This document shows positions 18,267 through 26,160 of a DNA stretch of 64,000 nucleotides, in pieces (positions within the stretch are counted from its first letter, which is position 1; every line of letters begins with the position of its first letter). The DNA is from PALSA-1440 sp050011195. GTDB lineage: Bacteria; Verrucomicrobiota; Verrucomicrobiia; Limisphaerales; UBA8199. Under the pieces are notes generated by a model. The model was not told the DNA's origin, did not search any database, and saw nothing but the letters and a program-made list of their open reading frames with translations. The position numbers and the translations under genes are program-made. Location of the stretch: the NCBI GenBank assembly GCA_050011195.1, contig JBEKJO010000011.1, positions 5,863 through 69,862 of the forward strand, in the 5' to 3' direction.

Positions 18267-19250
18267 TTACCCGCCCACCTGAGCCCTGGCCTCGACCGCC
18301 AGGGGGGTGCTCAGGTAGCGCTCGCCGGTGGAGCAGGCCACGGTGACGATCAGCTTGCCCCTGTTCTCGGGCCGCCGGGCGACCTGAATGGCAGCCCAGA
18401 CGTTGGCGCCCGAAGAAATGCCCGCCAGGATGCCTTCCTCTTTGGCCAATCGCCGCGCCATGGCGAACGAGTCCTCGTTGGTGACCTGAATGCACTCGAC
18501 GATCTGCGGGTTGCCCTCCGCGTCCTGCAGATGGAGGTTCTTCGGGATAAAGCCAGCGCCCGTCCCCTGAATCTTGTGTGGGCCAGGCCTTAATGGCTGG
18601 CCGGCGAGGGCCTGCGAAATGACCGGCGAATCTCTCGGCTCGACGGCGATGGCCTGGAAGGAGGGCTTGCGCCCCTTGATCGCTTCACAACAGCCCGTCA
18701 GGGTCCCGCCGGTGCCCACGGCCGCCACCAGAATATCGACCTTGCCATCCGTGTCCTCCCAGATTTCCTCAGCCGTGGTCTGGCGATGAATCTCCGGGTT
18801 GGCCGGGTTGTCAAACTGCTGCGGGATCCAGGCGCGCGGGGTATCCTTGGCCAATTGCTCCGCCTTGGCGATGGCCCCTTTCATGCCTTCGGTGCCGGGC
18901 GTCAGGACCAGCCTGGCCCCGAGCATCGCCAGCAGCGTGCGGCGCTCCAGCGACATCGTTTCCGGCATGGTGAGAATGATCTGGTAACCCTTGGCCGCCG
19001 CCACGAAGGCCAGCGCGATGCCGGTGTTGCCGCTCGTAGGCTCGATGATCACCGTGTCCTTCTTGAGTGCCCCGCGCTTCTCCGCCTCTTCAATCATCGC
19101 CAGGCCGATCCGGTCCTTCACACTGCCCAGCGGATTGAAGAACTCGCACTTCAGCAGGATCGTGGCCGGCGCGCCGTCCGTGACCTTATTCAAGCGCACC
19201 AGCGGCGTGTGCCCGACTGTTTCGACGATGTTGTTGTATATGCGACCCAT
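18267..19250 (-). CDS. cysK: Cysteine synthase A (O-acetylserine sulfhydrylase)
   Basis: A 327-residue PLP enzyme that joins O-acetylserine and sulfide to give cysteine. The PLP lysine sits in NPLGSVKDRIGLAMIE at about residue 45; the substrate-binding loop is EPTSGNTGIALAF and the phosphate loop VGTGGTLTGC. The C-terminal ISSGANVWAA segment and the length fit CysK/CysM-type enzymes. The start ATG gives the standard N-terminus GRIYNNIVETVGHTPLVRL. A hairpin in its leader (19269-19293) may be regulatory. It lies upstream of rho on the same strand with a 188-bp gap. Confidence 0.95.
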   Translation of the reverse strand: MGRIYNNIVETVGHTPLVRLNKVTDGAPATILLKCEFFNPLGSVKDRIGLAMIEEAEKRGALKKDTVIIEPTSGNTGIALAFVAAAKGYQIILTMPETMSLERRTLLAMLGARLVLTPGTEGMKGAIAKAEQLAKDTPRAWIPQQFDNPANPEIHRQTTAEEIWEDTDGKVDILVAAVGTGGTLTGCCEAIKGRKPSFQAIAVEPRDSPVISQALAGQPLRPGPHKIQGTGAGFIPKNLHLQDAEGNPQIVECIQVTNEDSFAMARRLAKEEGILAGISSGANVWAAIQVARRPENRGKLIVTVACSTGERYLSTPLAVEARAQVGG

Positions 19251-19268
19251 AAAACGTCAGAATGTGTT

Positions 19269-19293
19269 CGCGAACCTCTAATCCCGGTTCGCG
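19269..19293 (-). promoter_or_regulatory. Inverted repeat in the cysK leader
   Basis: Perfect 8-bp arms CGCGAACC (19269-19276) and GGTTCGCG (19286-19293), 9-nt loop, located 19-43 bp before the cysK start. It could be an RNA hairpin or a repressor site. Confidence 0.35.
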
Positions 19294-19334
19294 TGCGAGG
19301 CAATGTCCACCGGATGCCAGGCGCGGGCAAGTGG

Positions 19335-19379
19335 AAAAAACATAAAGTCCCTGCCCGGCCTTGCGGCCGAACAGGGACT
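19335..19379 (-). terminator. Intrinsic terminator of the candidate RNA
   Basis: Minus-strand stem AGTCCCTG...CAGGGACT (19379-19372 and 19353-19346) with an inner GGCC-GCAA-GGCC GNRA hairpin, followed on the minus strand by TTATGTTTTTT. It ends transcription well before the cysK promoter region. Confidence 0.75.
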
Positions 19380-20207
19380 AAATGGGGGATGGGAGTTCGC
19401 CACGCTCTCTTTCCCGTGCTGGCATTTGGCGCCGAATTGGCTGCCAGCTTCCCGACGCTATTCTCCACGGCAAGCGGAGTTTTCGGCCTCGTAGCAGGGC
19501 CGTCCAGCGCCTTGCGGCCACTGGATTATTGAGTGAGGCTTTTCAGCTCGCTTGGACTGGTGGTTGCGCCACCGGCCTGCGAACCAGGTCAAGACACGTC
19601 TCTGTCTTTTTATCCGCGTCTTCACCACTTAGCGCCGGGTCAGCCGCCGCTTTTGGCGGCGCGTTTGCCCGGTGCCACGGGTCTCGCCTCTTAACTCTCA
19701 GGTTGCCTTTCGTCCACAGGTCAGCGGTATCGTTTTTAACATCGCCGACTTCTCGGAAGGTTTTCACGGACCCTGCCAAGGCCGCGTGTCCTTCCCGGTT
19801 CGGACGCTCACTTTGTCCCGCCTTTCGGCGTCTTTCATTTGGCTGACCTCCTCGCGGAGACCGCCAGAGCCGCCCGCCCGTGCTGATGCACAGTAGCAAC
19901 CGCATACCCTCTGGGTAACTGCGATTCGCCCAGGCTCGAAACTCGCCTGGGCTACTTGACTCGATTCGGAGCGGTTTCTCATCGCTCCTCACCGTTCAGT
20001 CCCTTTTTCGCGTTTACTGACGGCGCGCGAACGCCGCCAGAGGAACTGGTGAATCCTGCCTCCGCTCCCCAATCTTGCGATTCGGCTTGAGAGGGGTTGA
20101 GCCAACCAGCCTGACCCAACCTTTCCCCAGTCACCTGGGATTATCCTTGAGACGTTCAGCCTCAATCTGTTGACTGCTGCCGCCTGCCTCAGTTCTTTCA
20201 ATGAACT
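19336..20207 (-). ncRNA. Candidate large structured non-coding RNA (about 870 nt)
   Basis: No credible protein is encoded here, yet the minus strand is rich in purine single-strand segments and perfect hairpins. These include AGTTC/GAACT (20191-20207), CGGCG/CGCCG (20021-20036), GGAGCG/CGCTCC (19968-19988), GCCCAGGC/GCCTGGGC (19928-19952) and a bulged CGCA-TACCC/GGGTA-TGCG stem (19901-19923). CTCC-GCGA-GGAG (19848-19859), CGCC-GAAA-GGCG (19819-19830) and a bulged stem closed by GCAA (19504-19526) all carry GNRA loops when read on the minus strand. GCCGCC/GGCGGC (19643-19660) is nested in an outer CCGGG/CCCGG stem, and GGTGG/CCACC lies at 19559-19573. A promoter ends just before 20207 and an intrinsic terminator closes it. 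It does not show RNase P, tmRNA, SRP or rRNA signatures. Confidence 0.5.
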
Positions 20208-20213
20208 GTTGTC

Positions 20214-20241
20214 AGCCTATCAGATTTCCCTAAACCGGCAA
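20214..20241 (-). promoter_or_regulatory. Candidate promoter of the structured RNA
   Basis: Minus strand: TTGCCG (20241-20236), 16-nt spacer, TAGGCT (20219-20214). Predicted start near 20207, exactly at the outer base of the first hairpin. Confidence 0.4.
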
Positions 20242-20259
20242 CGAATTCTTGCGCACAAC

Positions 20260-20389
20260 TTATTCACCAAAAACGCCCGGGGAATAACTTGTGAACAAGT
20301 AAAATCCCCCAATGGCGCCAACCGTTTCCCGCGTTCAACCGGGAAATTATTCACAACCGAAAATCCCCGGCCGCGGCCGCGGTGAATAA
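20260..20389. promoter_or_regulatory. Cluster of DnaA-box-like 9-mers
   Basis: TTATTCACC at 20260-20268 (+) and 20381-20389 (-), TTATTCACA at 20347-20355 (+), and the palindromic ACTTGT-GA-ACAAGT at 20287-20300, all within 130 bp upstream of the candidate RNA promoter. TTATTCACA fits the TTATNCACA consensus; the CC-ending copies are weaker. DnaA binding is inferred only. Confidence 0.35.
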
Positions 20390-20405
20390 GTTTTGGAGGA
20401 GCCTG

Positions 20406-20531
20406 TCAGGCGGTTGCCTCGGTCTTGGGCGTGGCTTTGGCCTGGGCTTTGGCCTGGGCGCCCGTTTTCTTCCGTTTCAAATAGGCGTGCCGCCGTTTCC
20501 GTTTCTCAACTTTGTTGTATTGCTTGCTCAT
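20406..20531 (-). CDS. 41-residue lysine/arginine-rich protein
   Basis: Short frame MSKQYNKVEKRKRRHAYLKR continuing with an AQAKAQAKA stretch and ending in TPKTEATA. The N-terminal half is a very basic helix; the tail is Ala/Lys/Thr-rich. The composition resembles ribosome- or nucleic-acid-associated mini-proteins, but I cannot name the family. It is divergent to the SecD-like lipoprotein (44 bp apart) and lies just upstream of the DnaA-like cluster and candidate RNA on the same strand. The frame has an ATG, a clean stop and protein-like codon use, which together argue for a real gene. Confidence 0.6.
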   Translation of the reverse strand: MSKQYNKVEKRKRRHAYLKRKKTGAQAKAQAKATPKTEATA

Positions 20532-20575
20532 AATACTCTTTACATTCCCGACGCATTTCGCTTGTTTAACGCACT

Positions 20576-21112
20576 ATGAAGATTCGTTGGAATCGCTTCA
20601 ACATCTATTTGGTGCTCGCGCTGGCCGTGGCCGCGGTTTGCGGCTGCCACATCTTCGGCGACACCAAAGCCAACAGGCTGCTCAGCACCTTGCGCCTCCA
20701 TCTGGAAGCCAGCCGCGACGGGACCAAGGCCAACGAACCCGTCCCGATCTATCGCGAGAAGCCCGTTATGGTCAACGTGGAGAAAATGCCTTTCCTGACC
20801 GAAGCCGACGTGGCCGAGGCCAAGGTGATCAATGCGGTCGGCGGCTTCGCCCTCTGCATCCAGTTCAACCCTTCCGGCACTGCGCTGCTCGAGGAACTCA
20901 CCACCGCCAATCGCGGCAGGAGGATTGCCGTCTTCAGTCAGTTCGGCGAAAAGATCAAAGACCACCGCTGGCTGGCTGCCCCCATCATCGCCCGTCGCAT
21001 TACCGACGGCGTGTTCACCTTCACCCCAGACGCAACCCGGGAAGAGTCGGAAGAAATTGCCCTCGGCCTGAACCACGTGGCCAAGAAAGTTAACACATGG
21101 GTCGATCGGTAA
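20576..21112 (+). CDS. Lipoprotein with SecD P1-head-like domain
   Basis: A 178-residue product. The lipoprotein signal has a hydrophobic core LVLALAVAAVC and the lipobox Cys lies in VCGCHIF (around residue 22). The rest resembles the P1 head subdomain of SecD: GGFALCIQFNPSGTALLEEL, then a run like RRIAVFSQFGEKIKDHRWLAAPIIARRITDG interrupted only by short loops, then FTPDATREESEEIALGLN. In SecD this subdomain sits between transmembrane segments; here it is detached and lipid-anchored. Function unknown. It overlaps the M23 peptidase start by 16 nt, so the two are translated together. Confidence 0.6.
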   Translation: MKIRWNRFNIYLVLALAVAAVCGCHIFGDTKANRLLSTLRLHLEASRDGTKANEPVPIYREKPVMVNVEKMPFLTEADVAEAKVINAVGGFALCIQFNPSGTALLEELTTANRGRRIAVFSQFGEKIKDHRWLAAPIIARRITDGVFTFTPDATREESEEIALGLNHVAKKVNTWVDR

Positions 21113-22098
21113 TTCACGCGGCGTTTCTCGTTGCGCTCGCTGCCCAGGCCCAGCCCTTTCAACTTCCCACCGCCAATCACGCGTTATTCGACAAAGGGGG
21201 CGAGGAGAGGTTCTTTGTCGGTACCGTTGGCAAACCGTGGACGACCGGCACCTTCGGCTGTGTGCGCAGCGGCGGCTGGCAACTGCACGAGGGCCTCGAC
21301 ATCCGCTGCCTTCAGCGCGACCAGCACGGCGAGCCAACCGATCCGGTCCTGGCCACCGCCGACGGCACCGTCGTCTATATCAACACCCGGCCCTCGCTGT
21401 CGAACTACGGCAATTACCTCGTCGTGCGCCACCAGATTGAGGGCCTGGAGATTTACTCCCTCTGCGCCCACCTGCGCGAAGTCCGCCACGGCTTGACCAT
21501 CGGGCAGGCCGTCAAGGCGGGTGAGCCCGTCGCCATCATGGGCCGCACCGCCAACACGCATGAAGGTATTTCCAAAGACCGCGCCCATGTCCACTTCGAG
21601 TTGAACCTGCTCGTCAACGACCGGTTCGCAAGCTGGCACAAAAAGACATTTCCCAACCAGCGCAACGATCACGGCGAATGGAACGGCCAAAACCTCCTCG
21701 GCATTGATCCGCGGCCCATCCTCCTGGGGCAGCACGAGCAAGGCCCGAAATTCAGCCTACTCAACTACGTTCAGAACCAGACTGAACTCTGCCGCGTCCT
21801 CGTGCGTAAGACCGACTTCCCGTGGGTCAAACGCTACGCGGCCCTCGTTCGCCCCAACCCCCGCGCCCAACAGGAAGGCATCGCCGGTTACGAAATCGCC
21901 CTCAACTTCAACGGCGTCGCCTTCGAACTGATCCCCCGCGCCGCCTCGGAAATCAAAGGCAACGCCAGGTTCCAACTGTTGTCCGTCAACGAGGCCGAGT
22001 ATCAGAAGAACCCCGCCCGCCGCCTCGTCGCCAAACGCGGCGCCCGCTGGGAACTGACCAGCCACGGCTTGACCCAGCTCGAAATGTACGCCTACTAA
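21097..22098 (+). CDS. Secreted M23-family metallopeptidase
   Basis: A 333-residue product with an N-terminal signal (VIHAAFLVALAAQAQ). The LytM-type zinc site is visible: HEGLD (His and Asp ligands, about residues 64-68), LCAHL (about residue 128) and HVHFEL (about residues 165-170). Standard M23 enzymes cut peptidoglycan cross-links. The region after residue 200 is an extra beta-rich domain of unknown role, making the protein longer than a minimal LytM domain. It overlaps the SecD-like lipoprotein gene by 16 nt, which suggests a joint role in the periplasm. No separate ribosome site is needed if translation is coupled. Confidence 0.85.
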   Translation: MGRSVIHAAFLVALAAQAQPFQLPTANHALFDKGGEERFFVGTVGKPWTTGTFGCVRSGGWQLHEGLDIRCLQRDQHGEPTDPVLATADGTVVYINTRPSLSNYGNYLVVRHQIEGLEIYSLCAHLREVRHGLTIGQAVKAGEPVAIMGRTANTHEGISKDRAHVHFELNLLVNDRFASWHKKTFPNQRNDHGEWNGQNLLGIDPRPILLGQHEQGPKFSLLNYVQNQTELCRVLVRKTDFPWVKRYAALVRPNPRAQQEGIAGYEIALNFNGVAFELIPRAASEIKGNARFQLLSVNEAEYQKNPARRLVAKRGARWELTSHGLTQLEMYAY

Positions 22099-22209
22099 GC
22101 CTTTAGCCCGTCCGAAACCATTTAACTCGTTCAGGCGCCGCGACTGGACCAGCGCTAGTCTGGAAAATACGCCCGACCACCCTCAGGCGTGCGCAGTGAG
22201 CTGTCGCCC

Positions 22210-22596
22210 TTAACCCCCTGCCTCCCCCGCCTCCCCGCCCCCCTTCGCTCCCAACAACCGCTTCTCCTGCTCCTCAATGAACTCCTTTAGCGCCTTGAAC
22301 TCGCTTACCCCGCTTAACCCCTCAGCCCCGCTTCCCCCAACCCCCGCCTGGCCTGCCAGCGCGCCCTGTGGAGGCATGGTGAAGAAAGGGCTTGCCGCCG
22401 CCTGCGCCGGCAGCGCCGCCGGCGCGTATCCAGCCGGCATCGCCTTGTGCCTCACCACCCAACCACCCCGCGTATGCATGATGATCGCCCGCATGTAGCG
22501 CCCGCTCTCCCCATTCACATAGCTCAACCGCTCCGCCAACACCAGCCGGTCCAGCCGCGTCACCTTCACATCCCTCTCAAACTTAAGCTTCGCCAT
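22210..22596 (-). CDS. Small uncharacterised protein (128 residues)
   Basis: Start ATG at 22596 is preceded by GAGGGGCG, a good ribosome site, and gives MAKLKFERDVKVTRLDRLVL. Residues 1-55 look like a compact beta domain (LVLAERLSYVNGESGRYMRA, TRGGWVVRHK). A Gly/Ala/Pro linker follows, then a helix FKALKEFIEEQEKRLLGAKGG. No known family was recognised. The frame remains open upstream to 22680 without protein-like content. It converges on the M23 gene. The flanking DNA is unusually C-rich on the plus strand. Confidence 0.55.
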   Translation of the reverse strand: MAKLKFERDVKVTRLDRLVLAERLSYVNGESGRYMRAIIMHTRGGWVVRHKAMPAGYAPAALPAQAAASPFFTMPPQGALAGQAGVGGSGAEGLSGVSEFKALKEFIEEQEKRLLGAKGGGEAGEAGG

Positions 22597-22871
22597 AACG
22601 CCCCTCAGTCTATCCTCCGCGCGCCCCCGCCCAAAGCATAAAAATCCTCCCCGTTCTCCGCTCCACCCCCGCCCTTCCACCCCTCACCCACCACATCCCC
22701 TCTCCGTCCACACCCCGTCCTCACGCCGTCCTCACACTGCTGCAGAGCCGACTTTGGCACGTAGTCCGACACCCGCGCTAATTCGTGCCTGCCGCCAGCC
22801 TCACTTTCCGCTCGCCAGCCCTTGCCGCGTCTGCTAAGTTTTGTCAGAGAAAAGAACGCAATGACCATCGC

Positions 22872-23792
22872 ATGAAACCGCTCACACATTTTGAGCAATG
22901 CGTTGAGAAGGCCTGTGATCCTTGTCGTCCCCCGTGCCGCCGCGGGGCAGGCGCTGCCTTCACGCTCATCGAGTTGCTGGTGGTCATTGCCATCATCGCC
23001 ATCCTGGCGGCGCTCCTTTTGCCGGCCCTTTCCCAAGCCAAAGGCTACGCCCGGAACATCAACTGCGAGAGCAATTTGAAGCAATTGCAGCTCTGCTGGC
23101 AAATGTATGCGGATGACTATCATGGCGTGCTCTGTCCGAATGATTGGATCGCCACTGAGGGGGGTGGAAGCGCCACCGATATGAAGCAAACATCGTGGTG
23201 TTTGGGGAATGCCCGCACCGATACGGACACATCAGGCATTCAGAACGGTCTTCTCTTCCCCTTCAACACCTCGACCGCCATTTACCACTGCCCGTCTGAC
23301 ATGTCCACCATTGAGGACGCAAACGGGAATCCGCTTCCCCAACTGCGAACCCGAAGCTACAATATGAGTCAGTCGGTAAACGGTTACGGCAACCTCGTAG
23401 ATCCGGTATCAGGGTATTATGTGGACGCTCTCCAGCCCTGTTTCCAAACGCTCTCCGCCATCATCGCTCCGATACCCTCCGCGCTCTTTGTCTTCATAGA
23501 TGAAAACGAGGTAACGCTCGTGGACGATCAGTTCGGGTACCCAATGGTCAATTTTGATTATGGTAGCTGGTGGGACATGCCGTCCAATCGCCATAATCAG
23601 GGAGCCAATCTCTCATTCGCGGACGGCCATGTGGAGCGTTGGAAATGGAGGGCCCCCATGATCGATCCCCTCCCGCCGGAAAATATCGTTCCGGTAAGTT
23701 CAGCCCAAATGCCTGACTACATCCGAGTCGGCAATGCCCTGCGGCAGATCCCGATTGACTGGAGCACTGCTCCCCCCGGCAACGCCCAGTGA
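22872..23792 (+). CDS. Type II secretion pseudopilin-like protein (N-terminal methylation motif, H-X9-DG type)
   Basis: About 306 residues. The prepilin-type site is AAFTLIELLVVIAIIAILAA with the Phe and Glu+5 in place, followed by the usual LLPALSQAKGYAR helix and CESNLKQLQLCWQMYADD. The C-terminal RHNQGANLSFADGHVERWKW is the H-X9-DG signature. These proteins are very abundant in Verrucomicrobia and Planctomycetes and are processed by a prepilin peptidase; the cargo or fibre is unknown. The leader before the Phe is long (about 29 residues) and Cys-rich. The start at 22872 is the ATG nearest the motif with no other in between. Confidence 0.85.
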   Translation: MKPLTHFEQCVEKACDPCRPPCRRGAGAAFTLIELLVVIAIIAILAALLLPALSQAKGYARNINCESNLKQLQLCWQMYADDYHGVLCPNDWIATEGGGSATDMKQTSWCLGNARTDTDTSGIQNGLLFPFNTSTAIYHCPSDMSTIEDANGNPLPQLRTRSYNMSQSVNGYGNLVDPVSGYYVDALQPCFQTLSAIIAPIPSALFVFIDENEVTLVDDQFGYPMVNFDYGSWWDMPSNRHNQGANLSFADGHVERWKWRAPMIDPLPPENIVPVSSAQMPDYIRVGNALRQIPIDWSTAPPGNAQ

Positions 23793-23897
23793 TGGACTTT
23801 GCGCCGACTGCTGTAGTGGCCGCAACTTTTGGGTTCCGCCACCCTTGGACTTCTCGCTTGCGCTCCCGTCCCCTCCTGCTATCTCTGTTTATCGGAT

Positions 23898-25073
23898 ATG
23901 AACTATAAAATCTCAAAACGCGCTGCTTCCCTCTCACCGTCGCTCACGCTGGCCATTGACTCGAAGGCCAAGCAAATGAAAGCCGACGGCCTGGACGTCG
24001 TCGGCTTCGGCGCCGGCGAACCGGACTTCGACACCCCCCAGCACATCAAAGACGCCGCCGCCAAGGCCCTCGCCGCCGGCTTCACCAAATATACCCCCGC
24101 CGCCGGCATCCCCGAACTGCGCGCCGCCATCGCCGACAAACACAAACGCGAAAACGGCCTCACCTACAAACCCTCCCAGGTCATCGTCTCCTGCGGCGGC
24201 AAGCACTCCTGCTTCAACGTCATCTTTGCCACCTGCGAAGAAGGCGACGAAGTCATCATCCCCGCGCCCTACTGGCTGAGCTACCCCGAAATGGTCAAGA
24301 TGGCCGGCGCCAGGCCCGTCATCGTCCAGACCACCGACAAGACCGAGTTCAAGCTCACCCCCGACGCCCTCCGCGCCGCCATCACCCCCCGCACGCGCCT
24401 GTTCGTCCTCAACTCCCCCAGCAACCCCACCGGCTCCGTCTATACGCCCGCCGAAGTCAGAGCCTTGGGCGACATCTGCGTCGAAAAGAACGTCCTCATC
24501 ATGAGCGACGAAATCTACGAGCACCTCCTCTACGATGGCGCGACTACCCGCAGCGTCGCCAGCTTCTCCCCGGCCCACTTCGAGCACACCATCATCGTTC
24601 ACGGCTTTGCCAAAGCCTGGAGCATGACCGGCTGGCGCCTCGGCTGGTGCGCCGCCCCCGAGGCGATTGCCAAAGCCATTGACGCCATCCAAAGCCACAG
24701 CACCAGCAACCCGACCTCCTTTGCCCAGAAAGGCGCTGTCGCCGCCCTCACCGGGCCGCAGGACCACTTGGCCCTCTGGCTGGCCGAATTCAACAAACGC
24801 CGCACCTTTGCCTGGCAGAAACTCAACCGCATCCCGGGCCTCACCTGCGTCAACGCCAAAGGCGCTTTCTACCTCTTCCCGAACATTGCGAAGACCGGTC
24901 TCAAATCCACCGACTTCTGCGCCCGGCTCCTCGAAGCCGAGAAAGTCGCCGCCGTCCCCGGCATCGCCTTTGGCGCCGACGACTACATCCGCCTCAGCTA
25001 CGCCACCAGCATGGCCAACATCCAGAAGGGCCTCGAACGCCTCGAACGCTTCTGCCAGGGCCTGGCTAAATGA
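23898..25073 (+). CDS. Pyridoxal-phosphate aminotransferase, aspartate-type (class I, subgroup Ib)
   Basis: A 391-residue product. Features of subgroup Ib aspartate aminotransferases: GFGAGEPDFDTP near residue 35, KYTPAAGIPELRAAIA near 70, NSPSNPTGSVY near 175, and the PLP lysine in HGFAKAWSMTGWRLGW near 240. It transfers the amino group of aspartate (or a prephenate/glutamate pair in some relatives) to a 2-oxo acid. ATG at 23898 gives the normal N-terminus MNYKISKRAASLSPSLTLAI; the frame extends upstream to 23829 without sense. Codon choice is extremely C-rich, which opens a long antisense frame that is not a gene. Confidence 0.92.
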   Translation: MNYKISKRAASLSPSLTLAIDSKAKQMKADGLDVVGFGAGEPDFDTPQHIKDAAAKALAAGFTKYTPAAGIPELRAAIADKHKRENGLTYKPSQVIVSCGGKHSCFNVIFATCEEGDEVIIPAPYWLSYPEMVKMAGARPVIVQTTDKTEFKLTPDALRAAITPRTRLFVLNSPSNPTGSVYTPAEVRALGDICVEKNVLIMSDEIYEHLLYDGATTRSVASFSPAHFEHTIIVHGFAKAWSMTGWRLGWCAAPEAIAKAIDAIQSHSTSNPTSFAQKGAVAALTGPQDHLALWLAEFNKRRTFAWQKLNRIPGLTCVNAKGAFYLFPNIAKTGLKSTDFCARLLEAEKVAAVPGIAFGADDYIRLSYATSMANIQKGLERLERFCQGLAK

Positions 25074-25139
25074 AGCTCCACCGAAATTCGAGACTGGGCC
25101 GCCGAGCGAATAGGGCCGTGTGATTAGATCCGAATCCAC

Positions 25140-26051
25140 ATGAGCCGAGACCCGGCGTCTCTTCGCCTCTCGCCTCTGGCCCAGCCGCCGCGGCCCGTGC
25201 CGCTTTCAGTTCGGCTGCAAGTGTTGTTGGGGGGCTACATGAACCAGTTCGGCTGGTTCTTCTTTGGCTTCGGCATGATTTTCTTTTGGTTGTTTGTGTG
25301 CCGGGCTGATTTGACCAGTTGGTATCGGTTTGGCGGACGGTTGGAAACGGCGCCGGGCCGCGTGGCCGGCAGCAGCGACACCGGCGCAACGGCAGGCGGG
25401 AGCAAACACCATCGCGGCACCCCCATTTACAAGAACAAGTTCTCCTTCCTCGTGGATGACAGGGAATACCACGGTGCCTCCTACGCGACCGGCTACAAAC
25501 TGCCGGCCGGGAGCGCCGTCACGGTGGAATACGCCCCCGGCCAGCCGCGCCTTGCCCGAATCCAGGGAATGCGGACAAACGTGTTCGGTCCCGGCGTGCT
25601 CTTCGTGTTGATTTTCCCCTTGATCGGGCTGGGCATCATCTCGTTCGGCTTGGCTTCCGGGGTGAGAGCGTGCCGGCTGTTGGCTCACGGCGTTCCGACC
25701 TCCGCCAAGCTGCTCTTCAAGGAGCCGACCAACATGAGCGTCAACCGCCGCACGGTTTACAAGTACGCGTTCGTTTTCAAGACCCTCGCCGGCGAAGTCT
25801 GCACGGCCACCGCCAAGACCGCCACCGACAGGTTTGCGAATGACGCCGAGGAACACATCCTCTACGACCTGCGCCAGCCCCAGCGGGCGCTGTTGCTGGA
25901 CGGCCTGCCCGGCGCGCCGCTAATCGGCGAGGACGGCCACCTCGTCAGCCGGCGGCCGGCGTTGGCCCTCTGGTCCTCCATCATTCCCCTGGCCACAATC
26001 CTCGGTCATGGATGGTGGGCGCTGCGGTTACTCAGCCATTCAGCTCCATAG
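25140..26051 (+). CDS. DUF3592-type membrane protein
   Basis: A 303-residue product with membrane segments near residues 38-57 (FFFGFGMIFFWLFVC), 152-172 (GVLFVLIFPLIGLGIISFGLA) and possibly 275-295 (LWSSIIPLATILGHGWWAL). The soluble part between the first two (KFSFLVDDREYHGASYATGY, GSAVTVEYAPGQPRLARI) matches the DUF3592 beta domain, and a second copy (YKYAFVFKTLAGEVCTATAK) follows the second segment. Function unknown; the family is widespread in bacteria and seems to be an envelope sensor or scaffold. It follows the aminotransferase gene after 66 bp and may be cotranscribed. Confidence 0.7.
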   Translation: MSRDPASLRLSPLAQPPRPVPLSVRLQVLLGGYMNQFGWFFFGFGMIFFWLFVCRADLTSWYRFGGRLETAPGRVAGSSDTGATAGGSKHHRGTPIYKNKFSFLVDDREYHGASYATGYKLPAGSAVTVEYAPGQPRLARIQGMRTNVFGPGVLFVLIFPLIGLGIISFGLASGVRACRLLAHGVPTSAKLLFKEPTNMSVNRRTVYKYAFVFKTLAGEVCTATAKTATDRFANDAEEHILYDLRQPQRALLLDGLPGAPLIGEDGHLVSRRPALALWSSIIPLATILGHGWWALRLLSHSAP

Positions 26052-26092
26052 GAGTGGCAGGTTTATAGAAGCGCACCCCCAGACGCCGTCCA

Positions 26093-26135
26093 AGCGTCTC
26101 CGTCAGGAGACGCTCGGAGGTCATTAACTGACCTC
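26093..26135. terminator. Two hairpins between convergent genes
   Basis: AGCGTCTCC-gtca-GGAGACGCT (26093-26114) and GAGGTCA-ttaac-TGACCTC (26117-26135). Both stems are perfect. There is no T tract on either strand, so they may act as transcript-end stabilisers or Rho-assisted terminators. Confidence 0.45.
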
Positions 26136-26160
26136 TTCAGGAATCAATATTGCGTAATCG

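Noticed and set aside
19543..19992. 149-codon minus-strand frame inside the candidate RNA
   Set aside because: Composition is not protein-like, there is no ribosome site, and hairpins with GNRA loops run through it.
19336..20207. RNase P, tmRNA, SRP or group I/II intron
   Set aside because: The universally conserved RNase P GAGGAAAGUC, the tmRNA tag and acceptor ends, and intron domain V were not found by eye; a covariance search would be decisive.
23934..25139. 401-codon open frame on the minus strand opposite the aminotransferase
   Set aside because: It is a low-complexity Gly/Asp/Glu/Val-rich frame produced by the extreme C-rich third positions of the real gene.
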